Under the pieces are notes generated by a model. The model ran no database searches and had not been told where the DNA came from. It saw only the letters and a program-made list of their open reading frames with translations. From assembly GCA_030388825.1 (NCBI GenBank), contig CP128835.1, positions 1,482,001-1,546,000 on the forward strand: a stretch of DNA of 64,000 nucleotides. The letters are read 5' to 3'. Source of the DNA: Rossellomorea sp. AcN35-11 (GTDB taxonomy: Bacteria > Bacillota > Bacilli > Bacillales > Bacillaceae_B). Shown here one piece after another: positions 45,443-54,763 of the stretch. Position numbers and translations under genes: made by a program. How positions within the stretch are numbered: position 1 is the first letter of the stretch; each line of letters opens with the position of its first letter.

Positions 45443-45991
45443 ATGGCTAAAAGAAGAGAATGGTACCCTGGATATACCTATCATATTACTGCAAGAGGAA
45501 ATCGTAGATATACCATTTTTCGCAACAAAGAAGACCGTCTTAAGTATTTGAAGATTGTAGAAGATGCAAAAGAAAAATTCCCCTTTATTCTTCACTCTTA
45601 TTGCCTCATGACCAACCACGTCCATCTCCTGATCGAGACCATTAATGACCCTCCAGGCAAGATCATTCAATATATCCATTACCGTTATGCACGATACTTT
45701 AATAAGAGAAATGGCTTTGAAGGTCATCTTTTTCAGGGAAGATATATATCAGTCATCATTAGGAACAACAAGCAAATGGTAGACACAAGCTGCTATATAC
45801 ACTTAAATCCTGTAAGAGCTGGTATTGCAGCTGGTCCTGAGAACTATCAATGGTCCAGTTATCGTTCCTTTATTTCAAATAGAGGGAATAAGCACGTGAA
45901 TACCGAAAAGATTCTCTCATTAATGAATGGTGGATCGAAAGAATATTATAAATTTTATGTTGAAATTAGATTGAAGCAATTTAAACAGTAG
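45443..45991 (+). CDS. REP-associated tyrosine transposase (RAYT, Y1/HUH family)
   Basis: Transposase_17/TnpA_REP-type protein of 182 residues. WYPGYTYHITARGNRRYTIF at the N-terminus, the metal-binding HUH motif in CLMTNHVHLLIET (HVH), and the catalytic tyrosine in SCYIHLNPVRAGI. RAYTs are domesticated IS200/IS605 relatives that act on short REP palindromes. Here palindromes with a common ACCTGTT core flank the gene on both sides, the typical setting. It sits in the segment that replaces the usual fliT-hpf junction. Confidence 0.88.
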   Translation: MAKRREWYPGYTYHITARGNRRYTIFRNKEDRLKYLKIVEDAKEKFPFILHSYCLMTNHVHLLIETINDPPGKIIQYIHYRYARYFNKRNGFEGHLFQGRYISVIIRNNKQMVDTSCYIHLNPVRAGIAAGPENYQWSSYRSFISNRGNKHVNTEKILSLMNGGSKEYYKFYVEIRLKQFKQ

Positions 45992-46022
45992 GTTTTCCGC
46001 AGGCTATTTATTATTTATTGAA

Positions 46023-46136
46023 TTTACCTGTTAAAAACGTGAGTTATTTTAACAGGTAAATTAGTTGATAAATTTAACAGGTAAACAAAGCATAATGTTC
46101 ACCTGTCAAATTTCCTCGAATATTCAACAGGCAATC
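46023..46136. repeat. REP-like palindrome cluster downstream of the transposase
   Basis: TTTACCTGTTAAAA (46023-46036) and TTTTAACAGGTAAA (46047-46060) are perfect 14-bp arms around a 10-nt loop. Single half-sites follow: TTTAACAGGTAAA (46073), TTCACCTGTCAAA (about 46099), TATTCAACAGGC (about 46121). Same core as the upstream palindrome. Confidence 0.85.
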
Positions 46137-46352
46137 CCCCTTCACAAAACCGCCCCAAACCCTTCACAAATCCTCCAAATTCTCCACGTTTATTCCTCTC
46201 AAAAAGTGAGAAAATAATAGTAGAAAGAGTGAATGGTGAACCTTACATAATCGCATCCATCACCTCGCTCTTACATTCTCTGATCCCAATGGTCTCCACA
46301 CTTTCGACACTATGTTACAAGCTTTACGAAAAAATGACAAAAAATTTTGAAA

Positions 46353-46387
46353 GTTTAAGGAGGATTTCTCAAGGGAAAGGAGAATAT
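46353..46387 (+). promoter_or_regulatory. overlapping sigma-B and sigma-H promoters of hpf
   Basis: Sigma-B: GTTTAA (46353-46358), 14-bp spacer, GGGAAA (46373-46378). Sigma-H: GGAGGATTT (46359-46367), 11-bp spacer, GGAGAATAT (46379-46387), matching RNAGGAWWW and RNNGAATWW. The same double control by stress and stationary-phase sigma factors is known for hpf (yvyD) of B. subtilis. Confidence 0.7.
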
Positions 46388-46423
46388 ATAATTATAGCTT
46401 TATTTTTAAAAGGAGGAGTTTAC

Positions 46424-47002
46424 ATGTTGAACTACAACATTCGAGGCGAGAACATTGAGGTAACTCCAGCGATTCGCGAACACGTGGAGAAGAAGATTGG
46501 AAAGTTAGACCGTTACTTTAATGAAACTCCTGATGCAAATGTACATGTTAATTTAAAAGTGTATCCTGATAAAAATACGAAAACGGAAGTGACTATTCCA
46601 ATGCCGCATTTAGTGTTACGAGCAGAGGAACGCAACACGGATATGTATGCGGCCATTGATCTTATAGTAGATAAATTGGAGCGTCAGATTCGCAAGCATA
46701 AAACACGGGTGAACCGGAAAATGCGTGAAAAGGGCAGCCCGAAGGAGTTCTTCGCGGCTCAGGAAGATTTGAATCATGTTTCTCCTAACGGGGCAGCTGC
46801 GGTTGAACTGGAGGAAGAGGACGATACGGAAGTAGTGAGAACGAAGCAGTTCAATCTGAAGCCGATGGACAGTGAAGAAGCGATCCTGCAAATGAACATG
46901 CTGGGTCACACATTCTTCATTTTCACAGACGCTGAGACCAATGCAACGAATATTGTGTACAAGCGCCGTGACGGAAAATACGGCCTGATTGAAACCAACT
47001 GA
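46424..47002 (+). CDS. hpf: long-form ribosome hibernation promoting factor
   Basis: Binds the decoding centre of idle 30S subunits and pairs ribosomes into 100S dimers in stationary phase. 192 residues: an N-terminal YfiA/S30AE domain ([32 protein letters not shown]), an acidic linker, and the C-terminal dimerisation domain ([44 protein letters not shown]). Start ATG 46424 follows AAAGGAGGAG. Terminator downstream. Confidence 0.95.
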   Translation: MLNYNIRGENIEVTPAIREHVEKKIGKLDRYFNETPDANVHVNLKVYPDKNTKTEVTIPMPHLVLRAEERNTDMYAAIDLIVDKLERQIRKHKTRVNRKMREKGSPKEFFAAQEDLNHVSPNGAAAVELEEEDDTEVVRTKQFNLKPMDSEEAILQMNMLGHTFFIFTDAETNATNIVYKRRDGKYGLIETN

Positions 47003-47007
47003 TCATC

Positions 47008-47044
47008 GAAAATCCTGCGGTCATGAACCCGCAGGATTTTTTTA
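47008..47044 (+). terminator. rho-independent terminator after hpf
   Basis: AAAATCCTGCGG and CCGCAGGATTTT form a 12-bp perfect stem around TCATGAAC, followed by more Ts. Confidence 0.9.
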
Positions 47045-47112
47045 TTTACGCAGGAGGTTTTTTCCAGTTATTGTCGAAGTTTGAAGGTAGACAAAAAATA
47101 GGGGGAAACCAG

Positions 47113-48222
47113 TTGAGAGATCCACGATTAGGGAAGTTGGCGGAAGTATTGCTGACGCATTCATTGAAAGTGAAAGAAGGGGAAAAGCTTTTGATCACGG
47201 GAGAGCATTCGACGAAACCGCTTGTGAAGGAAGTGCTCCAGAAATCGTATGAAATGGGGGTGATCCCATATTTTGAGTTCTCCGATCAGGAGTTGCTGCG
47301 TATCATGGTCACCCATGCAAAGCCGGAGCAGATGATTCTTCAAAATAAGTGGAATATGGAGAGGTACCGGGAGATCGATGCCTTTCTCAATATTTCCAGT
47401 GAAGCGAATGATGCTGAAATGAGTGAGGTTCCGGCTGAACAATGGCAAATTCTTATGCCACATGTGAAAGAGTCCAATGATTATCTCATCCAACATAAGA
47501 AATGGGCTCTCTTGAACTATCCGAATCCTTCACTGGCTCAGAAGGCGAAGATGAGTTATGACCGCTTTTTTGATTATCTCCTCGAAGTATGTACAGTGGA
47601 TTATAAACAGATGGAAGAGGCGCAGAAACCTCTTAAAGAGCTGATGGATAAGACTGACAGGGTGCGGATAACAGGAGAGGGGACGGACCTCTCGTTTTCC
47701 ATAAAAGGTATCCCTTCCGTCATGTGCTTCGGGGAACGGAATATCCCGGATGGGGAAGTGTATACGGCTCCTGTGAAGGAGAGTGTGAACGGGACGATCA
47801 CGTATAATACGCCTACCCTTTATCGTGGTTTTTCATTTGACCATGTGTCCCTGACTTTTGAAAACGGGAAGATCATTCAAGCAGTGGCGGATAAAACAAA
47901 GGAATTGAACGATATTTTGGATACGGATGAAGGGGCCCGTTTCATCGGGGAGTTTGCCCTTGGTGTGAATCCGAAGATCAATGAGCCCATGCTTGATATT
48001 TTATTTGATGAAAAAATAAATGGAAGCTTTCATTTCACTCCAGGACAGGCCTATGAAGGGGCTGACAATGGAAACCGTTCAAATGTGCACTGGGATATGG
48101 TTTCTATCCAGCGACCGGAATATGGAGGGGGAGAAATCTATTTCGATGATGTTTTAATTCGCAAGGATGGGTTATTTGTAGTAGAGGAGCTAAAAGGATT
48201 GAATCCTGACGCATATATTTAA
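47113..48222 (+). CDS. M29-family leucyl aminopeptidase (AmpS-like)
   Basis: Metal-dependent aminopeptidase of the thermophilic M29 family, 369 residues. RDPRLGKLAEVLLTHSLKVK EGEKLLI opens the protein; metal ligands lie in the FGERNIPDGEVYTAP (E and E), GARFIGEFALGVNP, HFTPGQAYEGAD and NRSNVHWDMV (H, D) segments. The TTG at 47113 follows AGGGGGAAA and is the family-like start. The neighbouring DUF1028 gene starts 14 bp after. One dispersed GGGACGGACCT motif lies inside (GTDL, about 47679). Confidence 0.88.
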   Translation: MRDPRLGKLAEVLLTHSLKVKEGEKLLITGEHSTKPLVKEVLQKSYEMGVIPYFEFSDQELLRIMVTHAKPEQMILQNKWNMERYREIDAFLNISSEANDAEMSEVPAEQWQILMPHVKESNDYLIQHKKWALLNYPNPSLAQKAKMSYDRFFDYLLEVCTVDYKQMEEAQKPLKELMDKTDRVRITGEGTDLSFSIKGIPSVMCFGERNIPDGEVYTAPVKESVNGTITYNTPTLYRGFSFDHVSLTFENGKIIQAVADKTKELNDILDTDEGARFIGEFALGVNPKINEPMLDILFDEKINGSFHFTPGQAYEGADNGNRSNVHWDMVSIQRPEYGGGEIYFDDVLIRKDGLFVVEELKGLNPDAYI

Positions 48223-48236
48223 AGGAGGGCATCACC

Positions 48237-49073
48237 ATGACATATTCCATTGTAGGCTATGATCCGGAAGAAAAAGAGTGGGGAGTGGCAGTTCAGTCGA
48301 AATTTCTTGGAGTGGGCTCGGTCGTCCCTTTTGCCAAGGCGGGAGTCGGGGCTGTTGCGACCCAGTCGTATGCCAATACGGCATATGGGCCCCAGGCACT
48401 TCAATTAATGGAAGAAGGCAAGACGGCAGAGGAAGCGATGGACATCATCACGAAGGATGACCCGGAACGGCATTTGAGGCAGGTAGGGATAATGGATGCC
48501 GGTGGCAATTCGGCCACCTTTACGGGCGAAGGCTGCTATGACTGGGCAGGTGGGATAACCGGTACCCATTTTGCCGCCCAGGGAAATATTCTGGTAGACG
48601 GGAATACGGTTAAAGCCATGGCTGAAACCTTTGAATCTACCACGGGTACTCTTGCCGAACGGCTGCTTCATGCCCTGGATGCCGGTCAGGAAGCGGGAGG
48701 GGATTCCCGTGGCATGCAGTCGGCTGCCCTTTTGGTCGTAAAGGAAAACGGGGGATATGGCGGCTTCAATGATCGTTATATTGATCTGCGCGTCGATGAT
48801 CACCCGTCCCCTATTAAGGAGTTAAAGCGGATATTCCTGATGCACCAGCTGTATTTCAAAGAATCTGATCCTGGTAGAGTCGTATTGTTGGAAGGTGATA
48901 TTCAGGAAGAGGTGGAGCGGGAACTTACCCGCCTTGGATATGCCAAGGAAAGGAAGTCCCTCCATCAGAGTTTGAAAGACTATCTTCATACGGAGAACTT
49001 TGAGATGCGGGAGCAGGATGAGAATTATATTGATTTAGATGTGTTGGATTATATGAAGAAGCAGGGGAAATAG
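48237..49073 (+). CDS. DUF1028 family protein (Ntn-hydrolase-like)
   Basis: Protein of 278 residues. TYSIVGYDPEEKEWGVAVQSKF is the conserved N-terminus of the DUF1028 family, thought to have an Ntn-hydrolase fold. Further signatures: GVGAVATQSYANTAYGPQAL, AGGDSRGMQSAALLVV, DLRVDDHPSPIKELKR. Substrate unknown. RBS AAAGGAGG; coupled in all likelihood to the aminopeptidase, which hints at peptide or amide breakdown. Terminator follows. Confidence 0.85.
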   Translation: MTYSIVGYDPEEKEWGVAVQSKFLGVGSVVPFAKAGVGAVATQSYANTAYGPQALQLMEEGKTAEEAMDIITKDDPERHLRQVGIMDAGGNSATFTGEGCYDWAGGITGTHFAAQGNILVDGNTVKAMAETFESTTGTLAERLLHALDAGQEAGGDSRGMQSAALLVVKENGGYGGFNDRYIDLRVDDHPSPIKELKRIFLMHQLYFKESDPGRVVLLEGDIQEEVERELTRLGYAKERKSLHQSLKDYLHTENFEMREQDENYIDLDVLDYMKKQGK

Positions 49074-49079
49074 AGGTGA

Positions 49080-49113
49080 AAGAACCAGTCGGATCGGGAC
49101 TGGTTCTTTTTTC
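49080..49113 (+). terminator. rho-independent terminator after the DUF1028 gene
   Basis: GAACCAGTC and GACTGGTTC pair around GGATCGG, followed by six Ts. Confidence 0.9.
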
Positions 49114-49201
49114 TTGTTTTAAAACAGTTTAAGGAATCCAAGAAATGTTATATAATGAACATTTGTGTACGGGACTCAAGAAGTTGGAGGTAAATACAAA
49201 C

Positions 49202-50341
49202 ATGAGTACAGTCGGAAGAAATGAACCATGCCCATGCGGCAGTGGAAAAAAATATAAAAAATGCTGTGAAAAAGAAAATGTTGTGAATATAGATACATTG
49301 GTGAGCCAGGAGCTGGATGTGCTTCAGGCCCAGCTTTATGATTACATTGCTACGGCCCAGTCTCAGGAGATGGAAGAATCCTATCATCATTACCTGTCTA
49401 AGATGGACCTGATGCAGGCAGATCCCGATATCTACGAGATGGCATTTGTCAGCTGGTATGGAGCGACCCAAAAGGATGCTGAAGGTGTTCGGTTGATTGA
49501 ACGGTTTGTGGATAAGCAGTTGAGCACGGTGACCCGTCCTCAGACGGCTGAAGTGCTGGAATCATGGAAAAATGTCCGTGCAACCGCCGGTACGGTTGAG
49601 AAGCTGGATGATCACACCTTGCGTGTGGAAGAAGCCATCACGGGAGATACTCTCGTTGTAACGGAAAAGTTCGGGAAGTTGGAAGAGGATAGTTTCTTCC
49701 TTGGGTTACTATTACCGAATGGGGACAAGTATCTGCCGTTTGCCCAATACTTCATATATCCTGCGATTGAAAAGGCAGCCCTTGAACTGGTGAAGATCCG
49801 CTTTGAGCAGGGAGAGTTTGAAACGCTTCATGACTATTTATCCGGTCAGTATCTGGAAATAGCAGATGTCGGATTCGTTCTTTATAGTGCTGAGAAGAAG
49901 AAAGCCGGGAAAGCAGTGAACACTTCTCCTCGAGGGGATGTTGCAGGGAATGCTTCTGAGGAGAGCTCTGATGATACGATTGAAGGAGTGGAAATCTGGA
50001 AAACGCCGGAATACGTGGAAGCGATCAAAGCGCTTCAAGCCTTCCTGACGGAAAAAGGAGAAGACCAGAAAGAAAGTGAGCTCCTAGTGGCCGTACTGGA
50101 AAAGTACTTCTACTCCGAGCGCCCGACGATCCGCAATCCGAAAATCTACTCGGGGGCACTGGTGGACATGGCGAAAAACATCGACGAAATCAGTATCCGC
50201 CACGTCCAAAAAGAACTGGCTGAATACTTCGATGTGTCCGCCAACAGCATCTCAAGACGAAGCAAACAAATCTGGGAAAGCTACCAGGACACGGTCTACG
50301 AATTACTAAAAGCTGGACAAAACGAAAAGACAAAACCCTAA
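49202..50341 (+). CDS. protein with N-terminal SEC-C zinc motif
   Basis: Protein of 379 residues that begins directly with the SEC-C motif ([18 protein letters not shown], residues 5-22). A long helical region follows, and a C-terminal helix-turn-helix-like stretch (VQKELAEYFDVSANSISRRS KQIWESY). That combination suggests a regulator or nucleic-acid contact, but the function is unknown. ATG 49202 follows GGAGGTAAATAC. It is one of three SEC-C proteins in the window and lies immediately before secA. Confidence 0.7.
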   Translation: MSTVGRNEPCPCGSGKKYKKCCEKENVVNIDTLVSQELDVLQAQLYDYIATAQSQEMEESYHHYLSKMDLMQADPDIYEMAFVSWYGATQKDAEGVRLIERFVDKQLSTVTRPQTAEVLESWKNVRATAGTVEKLDDHTLRVEEAITGDTLVVTEKFGKLEEDSFFLGLLLPNGDKYLPFAQYFIYPAIEKAALELVKIRFEQGEFETLHDYLSGQYLEIADVGFVLYSAEKKKAGKAVNTSPRGDVAGNASEESSDDTIEGVEIWKTPEYVEAIKALQAFLTEKGEDQKESELLVAVLEKYFYSERPTIRNPKIYSGALVDMAKNIDEISIRHVQKELAEYFDVSANSISRRSKQIWESYQDTVYELLKAGQNEKTKP

Positions 50342-50356
50342 AATAGAAATAACATC

Positions 50357-50383
50357 TAAACCGCCTATCCAGGCGGTTTTTTA
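50357..50383 (+). terminator. rho-independent terminator after the SEC-C gene
   Basis: AAACCGCCT and AGGCGGTTT pair around ATCC and are followed by Ts. Confidence 0.9.
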
Positions 50384-50395
50384 AGCCTTTTTTTA

Positions 50396-50651
50396 AGGGA
50401 CGGACCTCCATCTGCAAACAGTAGGGCTTAAAATGCTGATATAGAAGCATTGATCCTCTATAGGATTGTCAACTGGAGGTCCGTCCCTCCTGCAGGTGGA
50501 CGCGGGCTGATAGACCACTCAAAAAGCTCTTTGAACCCATGCTGTGTCTAATCTTCCGCCCCTCACAGCTCATGATCAGTTCATCAAGAGGGGGATGACA
50601 GTCAGGCACCAGAGCTTTGAAAGAGCTGAGATTAGGAGGTCCGTCCCTCCC
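50396..50651. repeat. three dispersed GGGACGGACCT motifs upstream of secA
   Basis: AGGGACGGACCTCC (50397-50410) faces GGAGGTCCGTCCCTCC (50475-50490), an inverted pair about 70 bp apart. A third GGAGGTCCGTCCCTCC lies at about 50635-50651. Between them I see no ORF. The rest of the gap to 50877 is AT-rich and holds the secA promoter, which I could not place. Confidence 0.7.
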
Positions 50652-50877
50652 TGAGTTGTAACCCATATAGGATAGTGGTAAGATTGATATGGAAAATATC
50701 GTGTTTTTAATGGGAGGATATTTGAGTTTTGTAGCGAATTTTAAGTAGAGTGATTGGGAAGGGATGAAGGTGGCTTTTTACATGGATTTTCTGTGTATCT
50801 CATCCAAATCTCATTTTATCCCGTTATACTGAAGACGTTCGGCTCTCATTTAAACACAGATAAAGGAGCGTTTATAC

Positions 50878-53388
50878 ATGCTTGGTCTATTAAACAAAGT
50901 GTTCGATGCGAATAAAAGAGAATTAAAGAGGCTGGAGAAACTGGCCGATCAAATAGAAGAACTTGGCCCCGATATGGAGCGTTTGACGGATGATGAAATC
51001 CGTGAAAGAACAGAGAGGTTCAAGGAGCGTTATCAAAAGGGTGAAAACCTTGAGGATATGCTCGTCGAGGCATTTGCCGTCGTACGGGAAGCGGCGCGCC
51101 GCGTACTCGGACAGTATCCTTACCGCGTCCAGCTGATGGGTGGTGCCTCCTTGCATGGCGGTAACATCTCCGAAATGAAAACCGGTGAAGGTAAAACACT
51201 GACGGCTACCATGCCTGTATACTTGAATGCCATTACAGGGAAAGGCGTTCACGTTATCACGGTCAATGAATACCTGGCGAGCCGTGATGCGGAGGAAATG
51301 GGCAAGCTGTATAATTTCCTCGGTTTGACTGTAGGACTGAACCTGAATTCCATGTCCAAGGACGAAAAGCGTGAAGCCTATAAAGCGGATATCACATACG
51401 GTACAAATAACGAATTCGGATTCGACTACCTTCGTGACAACATGGTCCTTTACAAGGATCAAATGGTGCAGCGTCCCCTTCATTTTGCCGTAATCGATGA
51501 GGTTGACTCGATTTTGATCGATGAAGCACGTACACCCCTGATCATTTCGGGGAATGCACAACGCACGCCTCAGCTTTACATCCAGGCCAATGCCGTCGTG
51601 CGTACTCTGAACAGAGACGAAGACTACACCTATGATGAAAAAACAAAGGGTGTCCAACTGACGGAAGATGGTATCAGCAAAGTGGAAAAAGCCTTCCACA
51701 TTGAGAATCTGTTTGATATTTCTCACGTAACCCTTAATCACCATATCAATCAGGCGTTAAAAGCCCATGTCAGCATGCACCGGGATGTGGATTATGTCGT
51801 TCAGGAAGGCGAAATCGTCATTGTCGACTCTTTCACAGGACGTCTGATGAAAGGCCGACGTTACAGTGACGGCCTTCACCAATCCATCGAGGCAAAAGAA
51901 GGTCTTGAAATCCAAAACGAAAGCATGACCATGGCAACGATTACGTTCCAGAACTACTTCCGTATGTACGAAAAGCTTTCCGGTATGACCGGTACGGCTA
52001 AAACGGAAGAGGAAGAGTTCCGTAATATCTATAATATGAATGTCATTGTCATTCCGACGAACAAACCGATCGTTCGTGATGACCGCGCCGATTTGATCTA
52101 TGCTTCCATCCAAGGAAAATTCAATGCGGTTGTGGACGACATTAAAGAGCGCCACGAAAAAGGACAGCCTGTACTCGTAGGTACCGTTGCCGTTGAAACA
52201 TCAGAACTGATCTCTAAGCTTCTGACGAAAAAAGGCGTGCGCCACAATGTCCTGAATGCGAAAAATCATGGCCGTGAAGCGGAAATCATTTTAGAAGCAG
52301 GTCAGCCAGGTGCTGTCACCATCGCCACAAACATGGCCGGTCGTGGTACGGATATCAAGCTCGGGGAAGGCGTCCTCGATCTGGGCGGTCTTGCGGTCAT
52401 CGGTACAGAGCGTCACGAATCACGCCGTATCGATAACCAGCTTCGTGGGCGTGCAGGTCGTCAAGGGGATCCTGGTGTGACTCAGTTCTATCTTTCCATG
52501 GAAGATGAATTGATGCGCCGTTTCGGTTCTGAAAATATGAGAAGCATGATGGAGCGCCTCGGAATGGACGATAGCCAGCCGATCCAAAGTAAAATGGTGA
52601 GTCGTGCCGTTGAATCTGCACAGAAACGGGTGGAAGGAAACAACTTCGATGCCCGTAAGCAGCTTCTGCAATACGACGATGTCCTGCGCCAGCAGCGTGA
52701 AATCATATATACACAGCGTTATGAAGTCATCGACTCCGATAACCTCCGTGAGATTGTCGAGGGCATGATCAAATCAGCCATCGAACGTCAAGTGGCAGCC
52801 CATACAGCCGAAGAGGACATGGAGAACTGGAATCTTCAAGGCATTGTGGACTATGTAAATGCCAACCTTCTTCCTGAAGAAGATGTGACGGTCGACGATC
52901 TTCGCGGAAAAGAGCCGGAAGAAATGATAGAGCTGATCTATGCAGATGTGAAGCACCGTTACGATGAAAAAGAAGCAGAACTCACGGCAGAGCAAATGCG
53001 CGAGTTTGAAAAAGTCATCCTGCTTCGTGCCGTAGATACGAAATGGATCGACCATATCGATGCCATGGATCAACTGCGCCAGGGTATTCACCTGCGTGCA
53101 TACGGTCAGACCGACCCGCTTCGCGAATACCAGCATGAAGGATTTGGCATGTTCGAAAACATGGTACTCGCCATCGAAGAAGACGTTGCGAAATACGTCA
53201 TGAAAGCTGAAATCCGCAACAACCTTGAGCGTCAGGAAGTAGCCAAGGGGCAGGCGGTGAACCCGAAAGAAGAAGGCGGAAAGGCCAAGAAAAAACCGGT
53301 CCGCAAGCAGGAAGACGTAGGACGCAATGAACCATGTCCGTGCGGAAGCGGCAAAAAGTACAAACACTGCCACGGCATAACCGGATAA
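50878..53388 (+). CDS. secA: preprotein translocase ATPase SecA
   Basis: Motor that pushes unfolded preproteins through SecYEG. Full length, 836 residues. DEAD motor 1 with Walker [13 protein letters not shown] and [16 protein letters not shown], the preprotein cross-linking domain, motor 2 with [17 protein letters not shown], the helical wing/scaffold region, and a C-terminal SEC-C zinc motif ([19 protein letters not shown]). RBS AAAGGAG. In conserved order before prfB. Confidence 0.98.
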   Translation: MLGLLNKVFDANKRELKRLEKLADQIEELGPDMERLTDDEIRERTERFKERYQKGENLEDMLVEAFAVVREAARRVLGQYPYRVQLMGGASLHGGNISEMKTGEGKTLTATMPVYLNAITGKGVHVITVNEYLASRDAEEMGKLYNFLGLTVGLNLNSMSKDEKREAYKADITYGTNNEFGFDYLRDNMVLYKDQMVQRPLHFAVIDEVDSILIDEARTPLIISGNAQRTPQLYIQANAVVRTLNRDEDYTYDEKTKGVQLTEDGISKVEKAFHIENLFDISHVTLNHHINQALKAHVSMHRDVDYVVQEGEIVIVDSFTGRLMKGRRYSDGLHQSIEAKEGLEIQNESMTMATITFQNYFRMYEKLSGMTGTAKTEEEEFRNIYNMNVIVIPTNKPIVRDDRADLIYASIQGKFNAVVDDIKERHEKGQPVLVGTVAVETSELISKLLTKKGVRHNVLNAKNHGREAEIILEAGQPGAVTIATNMAGRGTDIKLGEGVLDLGGLAVIGTERHESRRIDNQLRGRAGRQGDPGVTQFYLSMEDELMRRFGSENMRSMMERLGMDDSQPIQSKMVSRAVESAQKRVEGNNFDARKQLLQYDDVLRQQREIIYTQRYEVIDSDNLREIVEGMIKSAIERQVAAHTAEEDMENWNLQGIVDYVNANLLPEEDVTVDDLRGKEPEEMIELIYADVKHRYDEKEAELTAEQMREFEKVILLRAVDTKWIDHIDAMDQLRQGIHLRAYGQTDPLREYQHEGFGMFENMVLAIEEDVAKYVMKAEIRNNLERQEVAKGQAVNPKEEGGKAKKKPVRKQEDVGRNEPCPCGSGKKYKHCHGITG

Positions 53389-53400
53389 ATAGGAAGATGT

Positions 53401-53440
53401 TACCTGGTGCTTATTTTTGATAAAATGGGTGCCAGGTACT
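53401..53440 (+). terminator. hairpin after secA with the GTGCCAGG repeat core
   Basis: TACCTGGTGC and GTGCCAGGTA pair (ACCTGG/CCAGGT core) around an AT-rich loop and are followed within 10 bases by TTTT and TTTTTT. Resembles the terminator after degV at 30389-30435 in its arms. Confidence 0.55.
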
Positions 53441-53487
53441 TTTCCGTTTTTTGATGGGTGCCTGGGATGGCGGTTTAGTTGCTGTTT

Positions 53488-53548
53488 GTACCAGGTACAG
53501 TTGGTGTTGTTTGTACCAGGTACAATTAGTGCTGTTTGTACCAGGTAC
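53488..53548. repeat. array of three GTACCAGGTAC palindromes at a 25-bp period
   Basis: Copies start at 53488, 53513 and 53538, exactly 25 bp apart, with 14-bp spacers (AGTTGGTGTTGTTT, AATTAGTGCTGTTT). Same palindrome and same period as the five-copy array at 30445-30555. Both arrays lie just after a hairpin with a GTGCCAGG core and just before the next gene. Confidence 0.85.
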
Positions 53549-53614
53549 ATCCCATAATCCACAACCCACAACCCAAACAATCAACAACCCAAATAACTAT
53601 AGAGGTGAATATTC

Positions 53615-54716
53615 ATGGAACTATCAGAAATCAGAGCAGAGTTAGAAAAAACAGCTAAGACATTAGCGGACTTCAGGGGGTCTCTTTGACTTAGAAAACA
53701 AAGAGGCAAGAATTCAAGAATTGGATGAAATCATGGTTCAACCGGATTTCTGGGATGACCAGCAAAAAGCTCAAGGATTGATCAATGAAGGCAACGGCCT
53801 GAAGGACCTTGTGAATGAATACAAATCATTGGTTGAATCACAAGAAAACCTGGAGTTGACCCTTGAACTTGTAAAAGAAGAACCAGACGAAGAGCTGCAA
53901 AAGGATCTTGAAGAAGAGCTTGGAGATCTTGTTCAGCGATTGAATGACTACGAACTTCAGCTTCTTTTAAGTGAAGAATATGATAAAAATAACGCGATCC
54001 TTGAACTGCATCCAGGTGCAGGTGGAACAGAGTCACAGGACTGGGGTTCCATGCTTCTTCGTATGTATACCCGTTGGGGGGAAAAGCGCGGCTTCAAAGT
54101 AGAAACCCTTGATTATCTTCCAGGGGATGAAGCGGGGATCAAGAGTGTAACCCTGGCGATTAAAGGTCACAATGCCTACGGTTACTTAAAGGCTGAAAAA
54201 GGCGTTCACCGACTTGTACGTATTTCACCATTCGACTCATCGGGCCGTCGTCACACATCCTTCGTATCCTGCGAAGTGATGCCTGAGTTCAATGAAGAAA
54301 TCGAAATCGATATCCGCACGGAAGACCTTAAAATCGATACGTACCGTGCAAGTGGAGCCGGTGGACAGCATATCAACACGACGGACTCTGCCGTTCGTAT
54401 CACTCACTTACCGACGAATGTCGTGGTAACGTGCCAATCTGAACGTTCCCAGATCAAGAACCGTGAATCGGCCATGAAAATGCTGAAAGCGAAGCTTTAT
54501 CAAAGGCGAATCGAAGAGCAGGAGCAGGAGCTTGCTGAAATTCGGGGAGAGCAAAAAGAAATCGGATGGGGAAGCCAAATTCGTTCATACGTCTTCCATC
54601 CTTATTCCATGGTCAAAGACCACAGAACCAACACAGAATCCGGTAACGTCCAAGGCGTCATGGACGGAGACATCGACCCGTTCATCAACGCCTACCTTCG
54701 TTCCAAAATCAAATAA
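53615..54716 (+). CDS. prfB: peptide chain release factor 2, programmed +1 frameshift
   Basis: Ends translation at UGA and UAA. ATG 53615 begins [24 protein letters not shown] and meets TGA at 53687-53689 as codon 25. The context AGGGGGTCTCTTTGAC, with an internal SD-like AGGGGG and the CTT-TGA-C slip site, is the conserved autoregulatory RF2 frameshift. After a +1 shift the protein continues [16 protein letters not shown] to 54716. It carries the class signature SPC/SPF-type anticodon region and the [20 protein letters not shown] motif with catalytic GGQ. This shift is real biology, unlike the other frame breaks here. Confidence 0.97.
53676..53690 (+). promoter_or_regulatory. programmed frameshift site of prfB
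   Basis: AGGGGG acts as an internal Shine-Dalgarno a few bases before CTT TGA C. When RF2 is scarce the ribosome pauses at UGA and slips to the +1 frame. Confidence 0.95.
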
Positions 54717-54722
54717 ACATCC

Positions 54723-54763
54723 CAAGCTGAACCCGCCATTCCTTGGCAGGTTCAGCTTTTTTT
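54723..54763 (+). terminator. rho-independent terminator after prfB
   Basis: AAGCTGAACC and GGTTCAGCTT form a 10-bp stem, followed by seven Ts. Confidence 0.9.

Noticed and set aside
45443..45991. Ordinary IS200 transposase
   Set aside because: Longer than a typical IS200 TnpA, and the flanks carry multiple REP-like palindromes rather than IS200 ends.
50923..51744. Minus-strand ORF of 273 residues within secA
   Set aside because: Antisense shadow of secA, without RBS or recognisable features.
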